Shown here in pieces: positions 38,127 through 46,970 of a stretch of DNA of 64,000 nt. The stretch lies in assembly GCA_002304995.1 (NCBI GenBank), contig DBPV01000022.1:1-64000 (forward strand), given 5' to 3'. Origin of the DNA: Syntrophaceae bacterium UBA1411. GTDB lineage: Bacteria > Desulfobacterota > Syntrophia > Syntrophales > Smithellaceae. Position 1 is the first letter of the stretch; every line of letters starts with the position of its first letter. Position numbers and translations under genes: made by a program. The notes beneath the pieces are model-generated. The model made no database searches, was not told the origin of the DNA, and was given only the letters and a program-made list of their open reading frames with translations.

Positions 38127-39419
38127 TCAGGCCAGATGTTTGACAATCATGGCGGCGTACCTCCCGGCCGCGCCCATGTTGGCCCGGACCGCCGCCCGGC
38201 CGTTCTCGCCGCGGACGCGCAGTTCCTCGGGAGCGGCAAGCAGCCTCTGCATGCCCTCCAAAAGCTCCCGCTCGCCGGAAATGCGCACGCCCGCGCCCGC
38301 CGCTTCCAGAAGCGCCGCCTCCTGGCTGAAATCCTCCATGGAGGGGCCGTAAAAGATCACCTTCCCCCAGGCCGCCGCTTCCAGAATGTTTTGTCCGCCC
38401 CGCGGCACGAGCGAGCCGCCGCAATAAACGATTTGCGCCAGCGAATAGACTTTGAAGAGCTCGCCGATGACGTCGACCAGAATTCCGCGCTCGGCGGCCC
38501 GCCTGCGGCCCGCTCTGATCTCCGATACGCGGATGATGTCCGGAAATCCCGCCCGAGCAAGCGCTGCCTGGACTTCCCCGGCGCGTTCCACATGGCGCGG
38601 CGCCAAAATGAGTTTGAAGGCCGGATCGGCGTCGGCCAGCGCCCGGTACACCCGGATCACGATATCCTCTTCGCCCGGGTGCGTGCTGCCCGCGACGAAA
38701 AATTTTTCCTCCGGCCGCACGCCGAAGCGCCGGACGGTGTCCTCGTGCAGTTGGGACGAGACCAGAGATGCGAGCGCATCGTATTTGGCGTTGCCCATCA
38801 CTTGGATTTTGTCTTTTGCCAGGCCGATTGCGCAGATCCGCTCGGCGTCAACCTGCGAAATCATGCCGGCCTCGTTTACGTCGGCCAGCGCCCGCTTCCA
38901 GAAAAAGCGCGTCCGGCGGTACCGGTCAAAGGAGCGGGGGGAAATCCGGCCGTTCGCCAGCACCACGCGCACGCCGCGCGCGCGGCAGGAAGCCAGGAAA
39001 TTGGGCCACAGCTCCGTCTCCACGAGGACGAAGACATCCGGCCGGACGAGAGACAGCATCCGGTGGACGGCAAAGGAAATATCAAGGGGAAAATAAATAA
39101 AGGCGTCCGCGCCGGAAACGAGCTTTTGCGCCATGCCCTGGCCGGTTTCGGTGGAAGTGGAAAAGATGATTTTTACCTCCGGCCGCTGCTTTTTCAGCGC
39201 GGCGACAACCGGCTGGGCAGCCGTCACCTCGCCCACGGAAACCGCGTGAATCCAGATCCGCGGCCCCGGCCCGATGCCCGCCAGCAGAGGCTTCTGGCGT
39301 GCGCCGAGTTTCTGAAGAAAACTGTGGCGGTATTTGCCCGTGAGAAGCATTTTGATGAGAAAAAACAATAGTCCCGGAACCGCAACGATCCAAAGCAGAA
39401 TGTTATAAAGAATTCTCAT
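38127..39419 (-). CDS. waaA: 3-deoxy-D-manno-octulosonic-acid (Kdo) transferase
   Basis: This 430-aa inner-membrane-associated transferase adds Kdo to lipid A precursor. It begins with a hydrophobic anchor (residues 4-27) and has IWIHAVSVGEV, STSTETGQ, PDVFVLVETELWPN and YCGGSLVPRGGQNILE, all typical of WaaA/KdtA. Length fits. The ribosome site is weak. Its presence indicates a lipopolysaccharide-bearing outer membrane. It lies divergent to rpe. Confidence 0.92.
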   Translation of the reverse strand: MRILYNILLWIVAVPGLLFFLIKMLLTGKYRHSFLQKLGARQKPLLAGIGPGPRIWIHAVSVGEVTAAQPVVAALKKQRPEVKIIFSTSTETGQGMAQKLVSGADAFIYFPLDISFAVHRMLSLVRPDVFVLVETELWPNFLASCRARGVRVVLANGRISPRSFDRYRRTRFFWKRALADVNEAGMISQVDAERICAIGLAKDKIQVMGNAKYDALASLVSSQLHEDTVRRFGVRPEEKFFVAGSTHPGEEDIVIRVYRALADADPAFKLILAPRHVERAGEVQAALARAGFPDIIRVSEIRAGRRRAAERGILVDVIGELFKVYSLAQIVYCGGSLVPRGGQNILEAAAWGKVIFYGPSMEDFSQEAALLEAAGAGVRISGERELLEGMQRLLAAPEELRVRGENGRAAVRANMGAAGRYAAMIVKHLA

Positions 39420-39494
39420 GCGCGCATCATTTATTTTTTCGCCTTCGGTGTCAAGTAAAAGACTGACTGACTGCAGCCTCTGCGCCTATCCGGG

Positions 39495-39521
39495 TTGACA
39501 GGCGCCCGGCTTTGGTATATT
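39495..39521 (+). promoter_or_regulatory. Likely sigma-70 promoter for rpe
   Basis: A perfect TTGACA (39495-39500) is followed by TATATT (39516-39521) with a short 15-base spacer. TATTTG with 17 bases is an alternative. Transcription would start about 20 bases before ATG 39547, leaving just the AAAGGAG site. Confidence 0.6.
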
Positions 39522-39546
39522 TGAAGACTCGACAAAAGGAGACGCC

Positions 39547-40206
39547 ATGAAACTGCTCGCCCCTTCGATTCTTTCCGCCGACGGCGCCAGGCTGGGCGCG
39601 GAAATCGCCGCGGTGGAAAAAGCCGGCGCGGACTGGATTCACGTGGACGTCATGGACGGGCGCTTTGTTCCCAACATCACTTTGGGACCGGCCATGATCG
39701 CCGCGCTGCGCAAAACCACCGGACTGCCCTTCGATGTCCACCTGATGGTTGAAGACCCGGACCGCTACATTGAATCCTTCGCCGCCGCGGGCGCCGATTA
39801 CATCACGGTCCATGTGGAGGCGGCCGGACATCTGCACCGCACGCTGGAGTTGATCCGGAAAAGCGGCAAAAAGGCCGGCGTTTCGCTGAATCCGGCGACG
39901 CCGCTGGTTTCCGTCGAGGAGATCATCGCCGACATTGACCTGCTTTTGATCATGTCGGTCAATCCCGGCTTCGGCGGACAGCAGTTCATTGCGGGATCTC
40001 TGTCCAAGATCCGGCGGGCCGCCGGGATGATCGCCGGCCTGGCGCAAAAGCCCCTCCTGGAAGTGGACGGCGGCGTCCAGCTGCAAAACATCGCTTCCGT
40101 CGCTGAGGCGGGCGCGGATGTGCTGGTGGCGGGCGCGGCGGTCTTCGGCGCAAGCGACTACGCCGCGACCATCAAAGCCCTGAAAGCCGCGGCCAACGGG
40201 ACCTGA
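39547..40206 (+). CDS. rpe: Ribulose-phosphate 3-epimerase
   Basis: This TIM-barrel enzyme interconverts ribulose 5-phosphate and xylulose 5-phosphate. The 219-aa protein has IHVDVMDGRFVPN (metal ligands H32 and D34), DVHLMVEDPD and NPGFGGQ(Q)F, followed by VDGGV. AAAGGAG precedes ATG 39547. Length and motifs are typical. It is followed by a bidirectional hairpin. Confidence 0.96.
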   Translation: MKLLAPSILSADGARLGAEIAAVEKAGADWIHVDVMDGRFVPNITLGPAMIAALRKTTGLPFDVHLMVEDPDRYIESFAAAGADYITVHVEAAGHLHRTLELIRKSGKKAGVSLNPATPLVSVEEIIADIDLLLIMSVNPGFGGQQFIAGSLSKIRRAAGMIAGLAQKPLLEVDGGVQLQNIASVAEAGADVLVAGAAVFGASDYAATIKALKAAANGT

Positions 40207-40252
40207 CGGCCTCGCGCGCCGGAAAAAATCCGGCCGGATATTTCCCCTCAAC

Positions 40253-40298
40253 AAAAAACGGCGGCTCGCGTCTTCCAACGGGGCCGCCGCACATTTTT
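40253..40298. terminator. Bidirectional terminator between rpe and the hydroxyacyl-CoA dehydrogenase gene
   Basis: CGGCGGC (40259-40265) pairs with GCCGCCG (40283-40289). A T-rich end follows on each strand: TTTTTTG on the minus strand (40253-40258 as A-run on plus) and CACATTTTT on the plus strand. It separates two converging genes. Confidence 0.7.
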
Positions 40299-40308
40299 AA
40301 AAGCGCGC

Positions 40309-41166
40309 TTATTTCTTGCCGTAGTCGTAAACGCCGCGCCCGGACTTGCGCCCCAGGTTTCCGGCGCGCACCAGCTTGCGCAAAAGCGGCGACGGACGAT
40401 ACTTGTCGCCCAGTTCCCGGTGCATCCCTTCACAGATCCGCAGCTGCGTGTCGAGGCCGATCAGGTCGCCCAGCGCCAGCGGGCCGATCGGATGATTGCA
40501 GCCCAGCTGCATGGCCTTATCGATGTCTTCGGCGGTCGCCAGTCCTTCATCCAGAACGAAGAAGGCCTCGTTGATCATCGAGCACAAAATGCGGTTCACG
40601 ACAAAGGCGGGCGCCTCCTTCACCATGACGACCTCCTTGCCGATTTTCTTGCCCCAGGCCCGGGCCACTTCCACCGTTTCATCGGAGGTCTGCTGGCCGC
40701 GGATGACCTCCAGCAGGCGCATGACCGGAACGGGATTGAAAAAATGCGTGCCGATGAAGCGCTCCGGCCGTTTGGTGATGGCGGCCATTTCGGTGATGCT
40801 CAAGCCCGAGGTGTTGGTGAAAAACAGGCAGTGCTGCGGCACGACGGCTTCCAGGTCCGCGTACACTTTTTTCTTCAAATCCATGAGTTCAATAACCACT
40901 TCCACCACCACGTCCGCGTCGCCGGCCGCTTCCTTCAAATCCAGCGTCGGGCGAATCCGCCCCAGGACGGCATCCATCTGTTCCTTGGAAATTTTGCCTT
41001 TTTCCACGTCGCGGCTCAGGTTCTTTTTGATCGTGTTCATCCCGTTGTCGATGAACCGCTGCTCGATATCCCGCAGCGTCACGTCGAAGCCGGCCGCCGC
41101 GCACACCTGCGCGATCCCGTTGCCCATGAGTCCCGCGCCCAACACACATATTCTTTTGATATCCAT
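40309..41166 (-). CDS. 3-hydroxybutyryl-CoA / 3-hydroxyacyl-CoA dehydrogenase
   Basis: This 285-aa NAD(P)-dependent enzyme interconverts 3-hydroxyacyl-CoA and 3-oxoacyl-CoA. The nucleotide-binding glycines are G10-x-G-x-x-G (GAGLMGNG). The end, NHPIGPLALGDLIGLD, is diagnostic of the single-domain Hbd/PaaH family. GGAGG precedes ATG 41166. In this type of organism it could serve beta-oxidation or butyrate-type reactions (inference). The fatty-acid activation gene at 21.1-23 kb fits such a role but is not adjacent. Confidence 0.9.
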   Translation of the reverse strand: MDIKRICVLGAGLMGNGIAQVCAAAGFDVTLRDIEQRFIDNGMNTIKKNLSRDVEKGKISKEQMDAVLGRIRPTLDLKEAAGDADVVVEVVIELMDLKKKVYADLEAVVPQHCLFFTNTSGLSITEMAAITKRPERFIGTHFFNPVPVMRLLEVIRGQQTSDETVEVARAWGKKIGKEVVMVKEAPAFVVNRILCSMINEAFFVLDEGLATAEDIDKAMQLGCNHPIGPLALGDLIGLDTQLRICEGMHRELGDKYRPSPLLRKLVRAGNLGRKSGRGVYDYGKK

Positions 41167-41298
41167 ATAGACCTCCGCACGATTTATTGTCAGCGGGATT
41201 CCCCGCTGGAAGTTCCGGAAACACCGCGACGGTAACAGACCGGCCGGTCATCCGTCAAGAAAAATACCGTTTTTTTCATTGAAATCCGGGGCGTCAGT

Positions 41299-41838
41299 GT
41301 GCAAAAATCGATCATGCACATTTATATCGACGGCTACAATCTGATCCGGCAGTCCATCCGCCTGCGGCGCTTCGAGCGTCAGAGCCTCGAAGCCGGGCGC
41401 AACGCGCTTCTCGAATGGCTGGCCCGCTATAAACGCACCAAAGATCACCGGATTACCGTGGTTTTCGACGGATGGCTCGGCGGCTCCGCAAAGGAAGAAC
41501 GGGATTACGCAAACGGTATTTTTATAATTTACTCGCCCAAAGGCGTCAAGGCCGACGAGGTGCTCAAAAGGATCATCGCGTCTTCGGACGAGGACATTCT
41601 GGTGATTTCTTCCGACCGCGAAATCGCCTCCTATGCCGTCCGCCGGGGCAAGGCGGCCCTGTCTTCGCCGGAGTTTGAATCCATCGTGGAAAGACAGTTT
41701 GCCGCCCCAGGCAGCGACTTTTCAGAGGGAAAAGACGAAGAGGAAGACGACAAAAGCCGCCCGGTATCAAAAAAGGGCCCGTCCCGCCGGCTGTCCCGGG
41801 CAGAAAAGCAGGCCCGGGCCAAAGTTCGGAAGCTTTAA
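41299..41838 (+). CDS. YacP-like NYN-domain RNA endonuclease
   Basis: This 179-aa protein has the NYN/PIN-like fold: IYIDGYNLI near the start, VVFDGW (second acidic position) and VISSDREIA. Relatives such as Rae1 cleave mRNA on ribosomes; function here is inferred from family only. The C-terminal third is charged and low-complexity (EGKDEEEDDKS, then basic). GTG 41299 has GGGGCG upstream; ATG 41314 (MHIYIDGYN) is an alternative with no clear site. The stop overlaps the stop of converging holA by four bases. Confidence 0.8.
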   Translation: MQKSIMHIYIDGYNLIRQSIRLRRFERQSLEAGRNALLEWLARYKRTKDHRITVVFDGWLGGSAKEERDYANGIFIIYSPKGVKADEVLKRIIASSDEDILVISSDREIASYAVRRGKAALSSPEFESIVERQFAAPGSDFSEGKDEEEDDKSRPVSKKGPSRRLSRAEKQARAKVRKL

Positions 41839-43184
41839 GTGCACGCCTGAATTAAAAACCGCTCCAGGAGGATCTGCGGATCGGTGGCTGAGGATTTCAT
41901 GGCCCGGTCCATTTCCACCAGATCATCGAGATATCCGAGCAACACCGGATAGGAAAACCGGCGACAGTTGCGCAGGGCGTTGTACACTACAAACGGATGC
42001 TTGGAAATCAGCGTATCCTCCTTGCGCGCGGCCCCCGACGCCAGACGGGCCACGGCCGGATAAACCGTTTTCTGAAAGGCGCCGTAATCCATGTTCGGCG
42101 GCAGTCCGGGCAGACGCCCCGCTGCCACCAGCAGCGACGCCTGTAAGAGCAGACGGATTTCCCGGCCGATCATCGTGAGAATCATCAGATGATGCTCCCC
42201 CTGGTCCAGAAGGGCGCTAAGCGCCGCCAGGGCCGCCCGGGCGTTTTTCTCGGAAAGCGCCGCGGTTAAATCGAAAATCGAATCTTCGCGGGTTTTGCCG
42301 ACAACGGCTTCAACGTCTTTATCCTCGATGACCGGCCGCTCTCCCGAAAACGCAATCAGTTTTTCCAGTTCGTTGAGGGACAGGCGCAGCTGGAAGCCGG
42401 TTTTCTTTCCCAGAGCCATCCAGGCCGCGGGCGACAGGGTCTTGCCGCAGCGGCCGAGCAGCTTCTGCGCTTCGCTTTTGAGCGTTTCCCGTGTGGCCGC
42501 TTCCCCTTTGAGGGCGCCGAAATGCAGGATCACGCCCAGTCTATCGATGACCTTGAAGATCTTTTTTCTCTTGTCCGCCGTGTCAGCGGTAAGAATCAGG
42601 CAATTGCCCGCAGGCAGCCCATTGGCGAGGAGTTTTTCAAACTGATCGGCAAGATCGGCCGAGCCATTGGACGTCATGCCCCGGCCGGCGCAGATTTCAA
42701 CGATCCGCGGCAGCCACTTGTGCCGGTCTTCCCCCGGATCGTCCTCGACCGCCCGGCGCCACTGTTCATCGGTGATCTTCTGCCAGCCGGCGCCCTGCAG
42801 GTCCTCCCAGGCAAACCCCGACAGCTTCAAAAACGACTGGAAATACCGGGCGGCTTTGTCGGGATGCGCGTCGAGCGTGTCGCGGATTTTCCCGATCAGA
42901 TCGCCGAGATTTTCCCGCGACTGGAAAATCGACGTATTTTTGACCACCACCGCCTTGGGCCCGCCCAAAAGCGAAGGCGCCAGCAGATGGTCCTGCAAAA
43001 GATCAAACTCGGCGCTGTCGCCGTCGATGAAAAAAAGACCGAAATCGCGGTCGCCCGGAGCGATGAGCAGATCCAGAAGCTGCTCCAGGGCTTCGCTGAT
43101 CAGATACTCTTCGTCCCCGTACAGGAGATAGCAGGGCGCGACTTTACCCTTCTTCAAATCGCCGATCGCTTTTTCCAAAGTCAT
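41835..43184 (-). CDS. holA: DNA polymerase III delta subunit, with an insertion
   Basis: HolA is the clamp-opening wrench of the clamp loader. The 449-aa protein begins with CYLLYGDEEYLISEAL and has LLGGPKAVVV, typical of HolA, and ends with the C-terminal helical collar. At about 340 aa the usual length is exceeded by roughly 100 residues. The extra segment runs from about 105 to 180 (RDTLDAHP to SADLADQF), between two conserved elements of the ATPase-like domain. No frameshift or repeat explains it. No clear ribosome site precedes ATG 43184. Confidence 0.85.
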   Translation of the reverse strand: MTLEKAIGDLKKGKVAPCYLLYGDEEYLISEALEQLLDLLIAPGDRDFGLFFIDGDSAEFDLLQDHLLAPSLLGGPKAVVVKNTSIFQSRENLGDLIGKIRDTLDAHPDKAARYFQSFLKLSGFAWEDLQGAGWQKITDEQWRRAVEDDPGEDRHKWLPRIVEICAGRGMTSNGSADLADQFEKLLANGLPAGNCLILTADTADKRKKIFKVIDRLGVILHFGALKGEAATRETLKSEAQKLLGRCGKTLSPAAWMALGKKTGFQLRLSLNELEKLIAFSGERPVIEDKDVEAVVGKTREDSIFDLTAALSEKNARAALAALSALLDQGEHHLMILTMIGREIRLLLQASLLVAAGRLPGLPPNMDYGAFQKTVYPAVARLASGAARKEDTLISKHPFVVYNALRNCRRFSYPVLLGYLDDLVEMDRAMKSSATDPQILLERFLIQACT

Positions 43185-43213
43185 GCGTGACGTCCGCGGG
43201 AAATGATTGCAAT

Positions 43214-43864
43214 TTAAATGATGACGTACTTCTTGATGTGTTTGACGACTTCTTCCGGCTCATCGATGATCTGGATCATTTCAACGTCAAAAGGCAGGAT
43301 CATGTCTTTTTGCAGCATGCTGTCTCGCAGCCAGTCGAGAAGCCCCTGCCAGTAGTCGCGTCCCATCAGGATGACCGGAAAACTGCGAACGCGCTTGGTC
43401 TGGATCAGCGTGAGGGCCTCGAAAAACTCGTCCATGGTCCCGTATCCGCCCGGCATGATCACGTAGGCGACGGCATACTTGACGAACATGACCTTGCGGA
43501 TGAAAAAGTACTTATAATCGAGCTGAAGGGTAGCGTAAGGATTGGGCTTCTGTTCAAAGGGAAGTTTGATGTTCATCCCCACGGACTGGCCGCCCGCTTC
43601 CGCCGCGCCCTTGTTGGCCGCTTCCATGATCCCGGGACCGCCGCCGGTGATGACGGAAAAACCGCTCTGGGCCAAAAGCCGGCCGAGTTCTTCCGCCGCC
43701 GAGTAATATTTGTCGCCGGGTTTGACGCGGGCCGAACCAAAAACCGTCACGGCGTTTTCGATGGAGGAAAGCACTTCAATGGATTCGACAAACTCCGCCA
43801 TGATGCGGAAGATCCGCCAGGATTCCTCCTTCGACAGCGCGTCGATTAAGTATTGCTTTTCCAT
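43214..43864 (-). CDS. LOG-family nucleotide phosphoribohydrolase-like protein
   Basis: This protein belongs to the LOG family (once called lysine decarboxylase-like), which removes ribose 5-phosphate from nucleotides such as AMP or cytokinin nucleotides. The family motifs GGGPGIMEAANKGA and PGGYGTMDE are both present. With ATG 43864 it has 216 aa; GTG 43888 gives 8 more residues, but GGAGG then lies inside the gene, so the ATG is preferred. In bacteria the biological substrate is mostly unknown. Confidence 0.87.
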   Translation of the reverse strand: MEKQYLIDALSKEESWRIFRIMAEFVESIEVLSSIENAVTVFGSARVKPGDKYYSAAEELGRLLAQSGFSVITGGGPGIMEAANKGAAEAGGQSVGMNIKLPFEQKPNPYATLQLDYKYFFIRKVMFVKYAVAYVIMPGGYGTMDEFFEALTLIQTKRVRSFPVILMGRDYWQGLLDWLRDSMLQKDMILPFDVEMIQIIDEPEEVVKHIKKYVII

Positions 43865-43938
43865 ACGGTCCGCATCCTCCCACAGCACCGCCGATCGGCG
43901 CGGCCGGTCCGCCGCTGGCGGCCGAAATGAGTGATCAC

Positions 43939-44130
43939 TTAATTGCTGCGCCGGCGCTGAACCTTGGCCAGTCTGCGGCGCGCTTCAATGGTTTTTCTCT
44001 TCTTTTTCACGGAAGGCTTTTCATAAGCCCGGCGGACTTTCAGTTCCTTGAATAATCCGCTCTTCGACAGTTTGTTTTTCAAAATTTTAAGCGCTTTTTC
44101 GACATCGTTGTCAATCACTTTAACTTCCAA
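43939..44130 (-). CDS. rpsU: Ribosomal protein S21 (TTG start)
   Basis: This small 30S protein has 63 aa, very basic at the end (KKKRKTIEARRRLAKVQRRRSN). Starting at TTG 44130 gives MEVKVIDND, the normal S21 start, with a strong AGGAGGAAG site 4 bases upstream. The open frame runs 34 codons further, but that part is unlike any S21. A TTG start with a strong site suggests tuned translation. Confidence 0.93.
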   Translation of the reverse strand: MEVKVIDNDVEKALKILKNKLSKSGLFKELKVRRAYEKPSVKKKRKTIEARRRLAKVQRRRSN

Positions 44131-44431
44131 TGGCTTCCTCCTCTTTTGTTGTGATCCGGGTTTTTGGTTTTTGACTTTTAAATACAAAAAAAGGGCAGCA
44201 CGCCGCAGGAGAGACTTGTCCTGCGCCGTCAACTACCCTGGAATTTCCAATAAATTTTAAATCACGCTCCTTGTCCGGAAATCCTGCCACCAACGGTGGA
44301 TTTCCGGCGGTTTCCCGCAGAAAACTTTTCCCGGCGGCGAATCGTCTGGTCTGTGTTGCCCTCTCCGTCGCGCGGTAAGGTTTGCCTATATGCGATCCGG
44401 GCCAAAAATGCAACTAAAATAAACCGATTCG
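44131..44431 (-). other. Leader region of rpsU
   Basis: The 300-base gap between the lipoate ligase gene and rpsU has no gene. It holds a possible minus-strand promoter (44385-44413) and a strong hairpin, CCGGAAATCC/GGATTTCCGG (44275-44307). A second stem (CGCAGGA/TCCTGCG) is about 9 bases before a T7 run on the minus strand near 44188-44195. The structure suggests a regulated leader, but no known motif was recognised. Confidence 0.45.
44385..44413 (-). promoter_or_regulatory. Possible promoter of rpsU
   Basis: On the minus strand, TTGCAT (44408-44413) and TATAGG (44385-44390) are separated by 17 bases. The match is moderate. It would give a leader of about 250 bases containing the hairpin at 44275-44307. 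Confidence 0.35.
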
Positions 44432-45268
44432 TCAAAACGGCCCGGCGGGGGCAAAAGCATCCTTTTTCCGCCGGCGGGTCCAGGCCTCGCTGGCGTACTT
44501 TTTTACGAGCCGCGCGGCCAGCGACTCTTCCGCCGGCGTCAGCGGCTCCGGAACGAGGCGAATACCCAGTTCTTCGACAAATCCCCTTTGCAGGGCCTGG
44601 CAGAGCGCCTCGACGCTGACGGGAGCGGCAAGAACCTGATTGACCGCCGCCACGCGGGACTGAAGCGTCCTGGCGGCATCCGGATCTCGCGGCCCCATCA
44701 GAGCGGCGTTTTTTTCCGGATCAAAACGCATCAGCAGCGAGCCGTGCTGCAAAAATCCGCCGTGGGTCCGCGTCTGCGCGCTGCCGCAGATTTTTTTCCC
44801 CTCCACGAGCAGTTCGCTGCCGAAAGGAACGGAAAAGCAGCAGGACGGCCGCTGGGCTCTGGAAACCGCCCCGGGGGGGGCTGCCGCCAGACGCGCGTCA
44901 ATTCCCAGGGAATACAGACCGCGCGCCAGGCACCGGCTGACGATTTCATAGGTGCGGTAAATGTCGTCGGGAAAAAGGCTTGCGCATCGCCCGGCCGCAA
45001 GCGCGTAGGTGACTTCATCGCAGTGATAAACGGCTTTTCCGCCGGTGATCCGGCGCACGATGTCAACGCCGGCGGCGCGGCATAAATCGATGTGAATTTC
45101 CTTATCCAGATCCTGGAAATATCCGATGGAAACGGCCGGGTTCCGCCAGCCGTAAAAACGCAGGGTGGGGGGACGGTTGTTCCAGACGGTCTCCCGGAAC
45201 ACGGCCTCGTCAAGCGCCATGTTTTCAAAAGCGTCGCCGGACCGGTAATGGAGCAGCCGCCAGATCAT
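44432..45268 (-). CDS. Lipoate-protein ligase / octanoyltransferase (LplA/LipM family)
   Basis: This 278-aa cofactor transferase attaches lipoate or octanoate to carrier lysines. The ligand pocket motif RRITGGKAVYH and the acyl-binding lysine in GKKICGSAQTR are present. A Cys-Cys-Phe (SCCF) upstream of the latter is also seen in LipM octanoyltransferases, so both activities are possible. It begins 9 bases after gcvH, whose product carries a lipoyl-lysine, and is probably co-transcribed with it. That pairing supports a lipoylation role. Confidence 0.82.
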   Translation of the reverse strand: MIWRLLHYRSGDAFENMALDEAVFRETVWNNRPPTLRFYGWRNPAVSIGYFQDLDKEIHIDLCRAAGVDIVRRITGGKAVYHCDEVTYALAAGRCASLFPDDIYRTYEIVSRCLARGLYSLGIDARLAAAPPGAVSRAQRPSCCFSVPFGSELLVEGKKICGSAQTRTHGGFLQHGSLLMRFDPEKNAALMGPRDPDAARTLQSRVAAVNQVLAAPVSVEALCQALQRGFVEELGIRLVPEPLTPAEESLAARLVKKYASEAWTRRRKKDAFAPAGPF

Positions 45269-45277
45269 GGAAGGGCG

Positions 45278-45673
45278 TCAATCCGCTTCCTGCTGCATGA
45301 TATAATCATGATACCCCGCCGCATCCAGAAGATCATCGAGTTGTTCCATATCGTCCATCTCAATCACGACCAGCCAGCCGGTATCGTGAGGATCGCTGTT
45401 GATGATGCCGATGTCGTCGTTGATGTCCTCGTTGACGCTGACGATTGTTCCGCTCACCGAGGCAATCAAATCCACGACCGCCTTGGTGGATTCAATGGAG
45501 CCGAAAGCCTCATCCCGCTCCACATACATATCAATTTCAGGGAATTCGATGGACAGGATCTCTCCCAGGCTTTCCTGGGCGTAATCCGTAATCCCCAGTG
45601 TGGCCATATCTCCGTCAACCCGCACCCAGATGTGTTCGCGACTGTAAAGTAGGTCTTCTGGAAACACCTTCAT
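45278..45673 (-). CDS. gcvH: Glycine cleavage system H protein (lipoyl carrier)
   Basis: This 131-aa lipoyl domain protein has the lipoylation motif SIESTKAVVDL with K64 as the modified lysine. The N-terminal REHIWVRVDGD and the GITDYAQESLG segment are typical of GcvH. The GAGG site precedes ATG 45673. No gcvT or gcvP lies in the window; it may be an orphan lipoyl carrier, including as a relay for lipoate assembly (inference). Confidence 0.92.
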   Translation of the reverse strand: MKVFPEDLLYSREHIWVRVDGDMATLGITDYAQESLGEILSIEFPEIDMYVERDEAFGSIESTKAVVDLIASVSGTIVSVNEDINDDIGIINSDPHDTGWLVVIEMDDMEQLDDLLDAAGYHDYIMQQEAD

Positions 45674-45692
45674 AACAGCATAACCTCAAAAT

Positions 45693-46781
45693 TCATTCTA
45701 TGACGATGAGTTTCTTGTTCATTCCGGTCAGGAGCTCGCAGCCGTTCTCTTTTACAAAAACCGTGTCTTCAATCCGGATGCCCCAGCGGCCTGGGTAATA
45801 GACGCCGGGTTCGACCGTGACGACCATGCCGGCCGTCAGAACATCCCGGGAATTCGGCGCCAGACGCGGCGCCTCATGAACCTCCAGACCGACACCGTGA
45901 CCTGTGCCGTGAACAAAATAGCGTCCGTACTTGTCACCCAGCGTGCTGCGAACCAGCGCGTCCACGTCAGCAGCGGTTCTCCCCGCCCGAACAAACGCAA
46001 TCGCATCATCATGCGCGCGCAGCACCGCACGATAAGCATTTTTTTGGACGGCTGTCAATTCCCCAATTGCAAACGTGCAGGTTTCATCGGAGCAGTATCC
46101 CCGGTACTTGACGCCGAAGTCAATGACCACAAAATCGCCGTGGCGCAGCCGGCGTTTGGTCGGTTTCGCGTGCGGCAGCGCCCCGTGCGGACCGGAAGCA
46201 ACAATCGTTTCAAACGACACCTGCTCGGCGCCTGCCCGGCGCGCAATCCATTCCAGCTGCAGCGCCGTTTCCTGCTCCGTCCAGCCGGGCCGCATTTCCC
46301 GGGCCAGCGCGGCGATGGCCGCGGAGGCGATGGCCGCCGCTTTCTTCATCACCGCCTTTTCCCGCCGGTCCTTGACGGCCCGCAGCCCCGCCAGCTCATC
46401 GCCCAGCGGAACCAGCGTGACGCCTTTCATCTTTTTTCTCAGGTCGTTGTACGTCTCCACACTCACCGACACCGCTTCAAAACCGACGCTTTTGAGCTTC
46501 AGCGCCTGGACCGCCTCGGCGATGCCCTGGTTCTGATTCTGGACCTGAATCACCGGAATTCCCGCAGCTTCGGCGGCGGCCTGTGTCGTGTAGCGGCCGT
46601 CCACCAGCAGCCGGTCACCGTCCGCCCCCAGCAGGAATATGCCGGCGCTGCCCGTAAATCCCGTCAGGTAGCGGACGTGGCTCATTGTAGAAAAGACAAT
46701 CCCGTCAAGGCGGTTTCTGCACAGTTTTTCCCGGACGGCTTTTCTTCTGGCGTGTAGGAAATGGGAGAGGGACTGCGACAT
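45693..46781 (-). CDS. Xaa-Pro aminopeptidase / dipeptidase (M24 family)
   Basis: This 362-aa metallopeptidase removes N-terminal residues preceding proline. The M24 metal ligands are visible: DFGVKYRGYCSD (two Asp), HGTGHGVGLEVHE (His), and two Glu in VTVEPGVYYP and GIRIEDTVF. A creatinase-like N-terminal domain (LTGFTGSAGIFLL) precedes. Length is typical of the soluble PepQ/PepP type. It lies 19 bases before gcvH on the same strand. Confidence 0.9.
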   Translation of the reverse strand: MSQSLSHFLHARRKAVREKLCRNRLDGIVFSTMSHVRYLTGFTGSAGIFLLGADGDRLLVDGRYTTQAAAEAAGIPVIQVQNQNQGIAEAVQALKLKSVGFEAVSVSVETYNDLRKKMKGVTLVPLGDELAGLRAVKDRREKAVMKKAAAIASAAIAALAREMRPGWTEQETALQLEWIARRAGAEQVSFETIVASGPHGALPHAKPTKRRLRHGDFVVIDFGVKYRGYCSDETCTFAIGELTAVQKNAYRAVLRAHDDAIAFVRAGRTAADVDALVRSTLGDKYGRYFVHGTGHGVGLEVHEAPRLAPNSRDVLTAGMVVTVEPGVYYPGRWGIRIEDTVFVKENGCELLTGMNKKLIVIE

Positions 46782-46970
46782 GAATCTCGATCCTGTAAAG
46801 CTTAGGCGATGGTCTGAAAGCGCGCCCTTCGGGCGCTCCGCCCCGCGGCGCGCTGCTTTTTATTCATGTGGTTTTGCAACCGGTTTACAAAATTGCGGAT
46901 GTTCCATGGCTCAAACAAAGACGACGCCGGCGCTGCTTTCTCCCGACGGAAATCGGGCGTTGTCTTTCCG

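Noticed and set aside
44131..44232. N-terminal extension of S21
   Set aside because: The 34 extra residues are unlike S21, while the TTG start has a strong AGGAGGAAG site.
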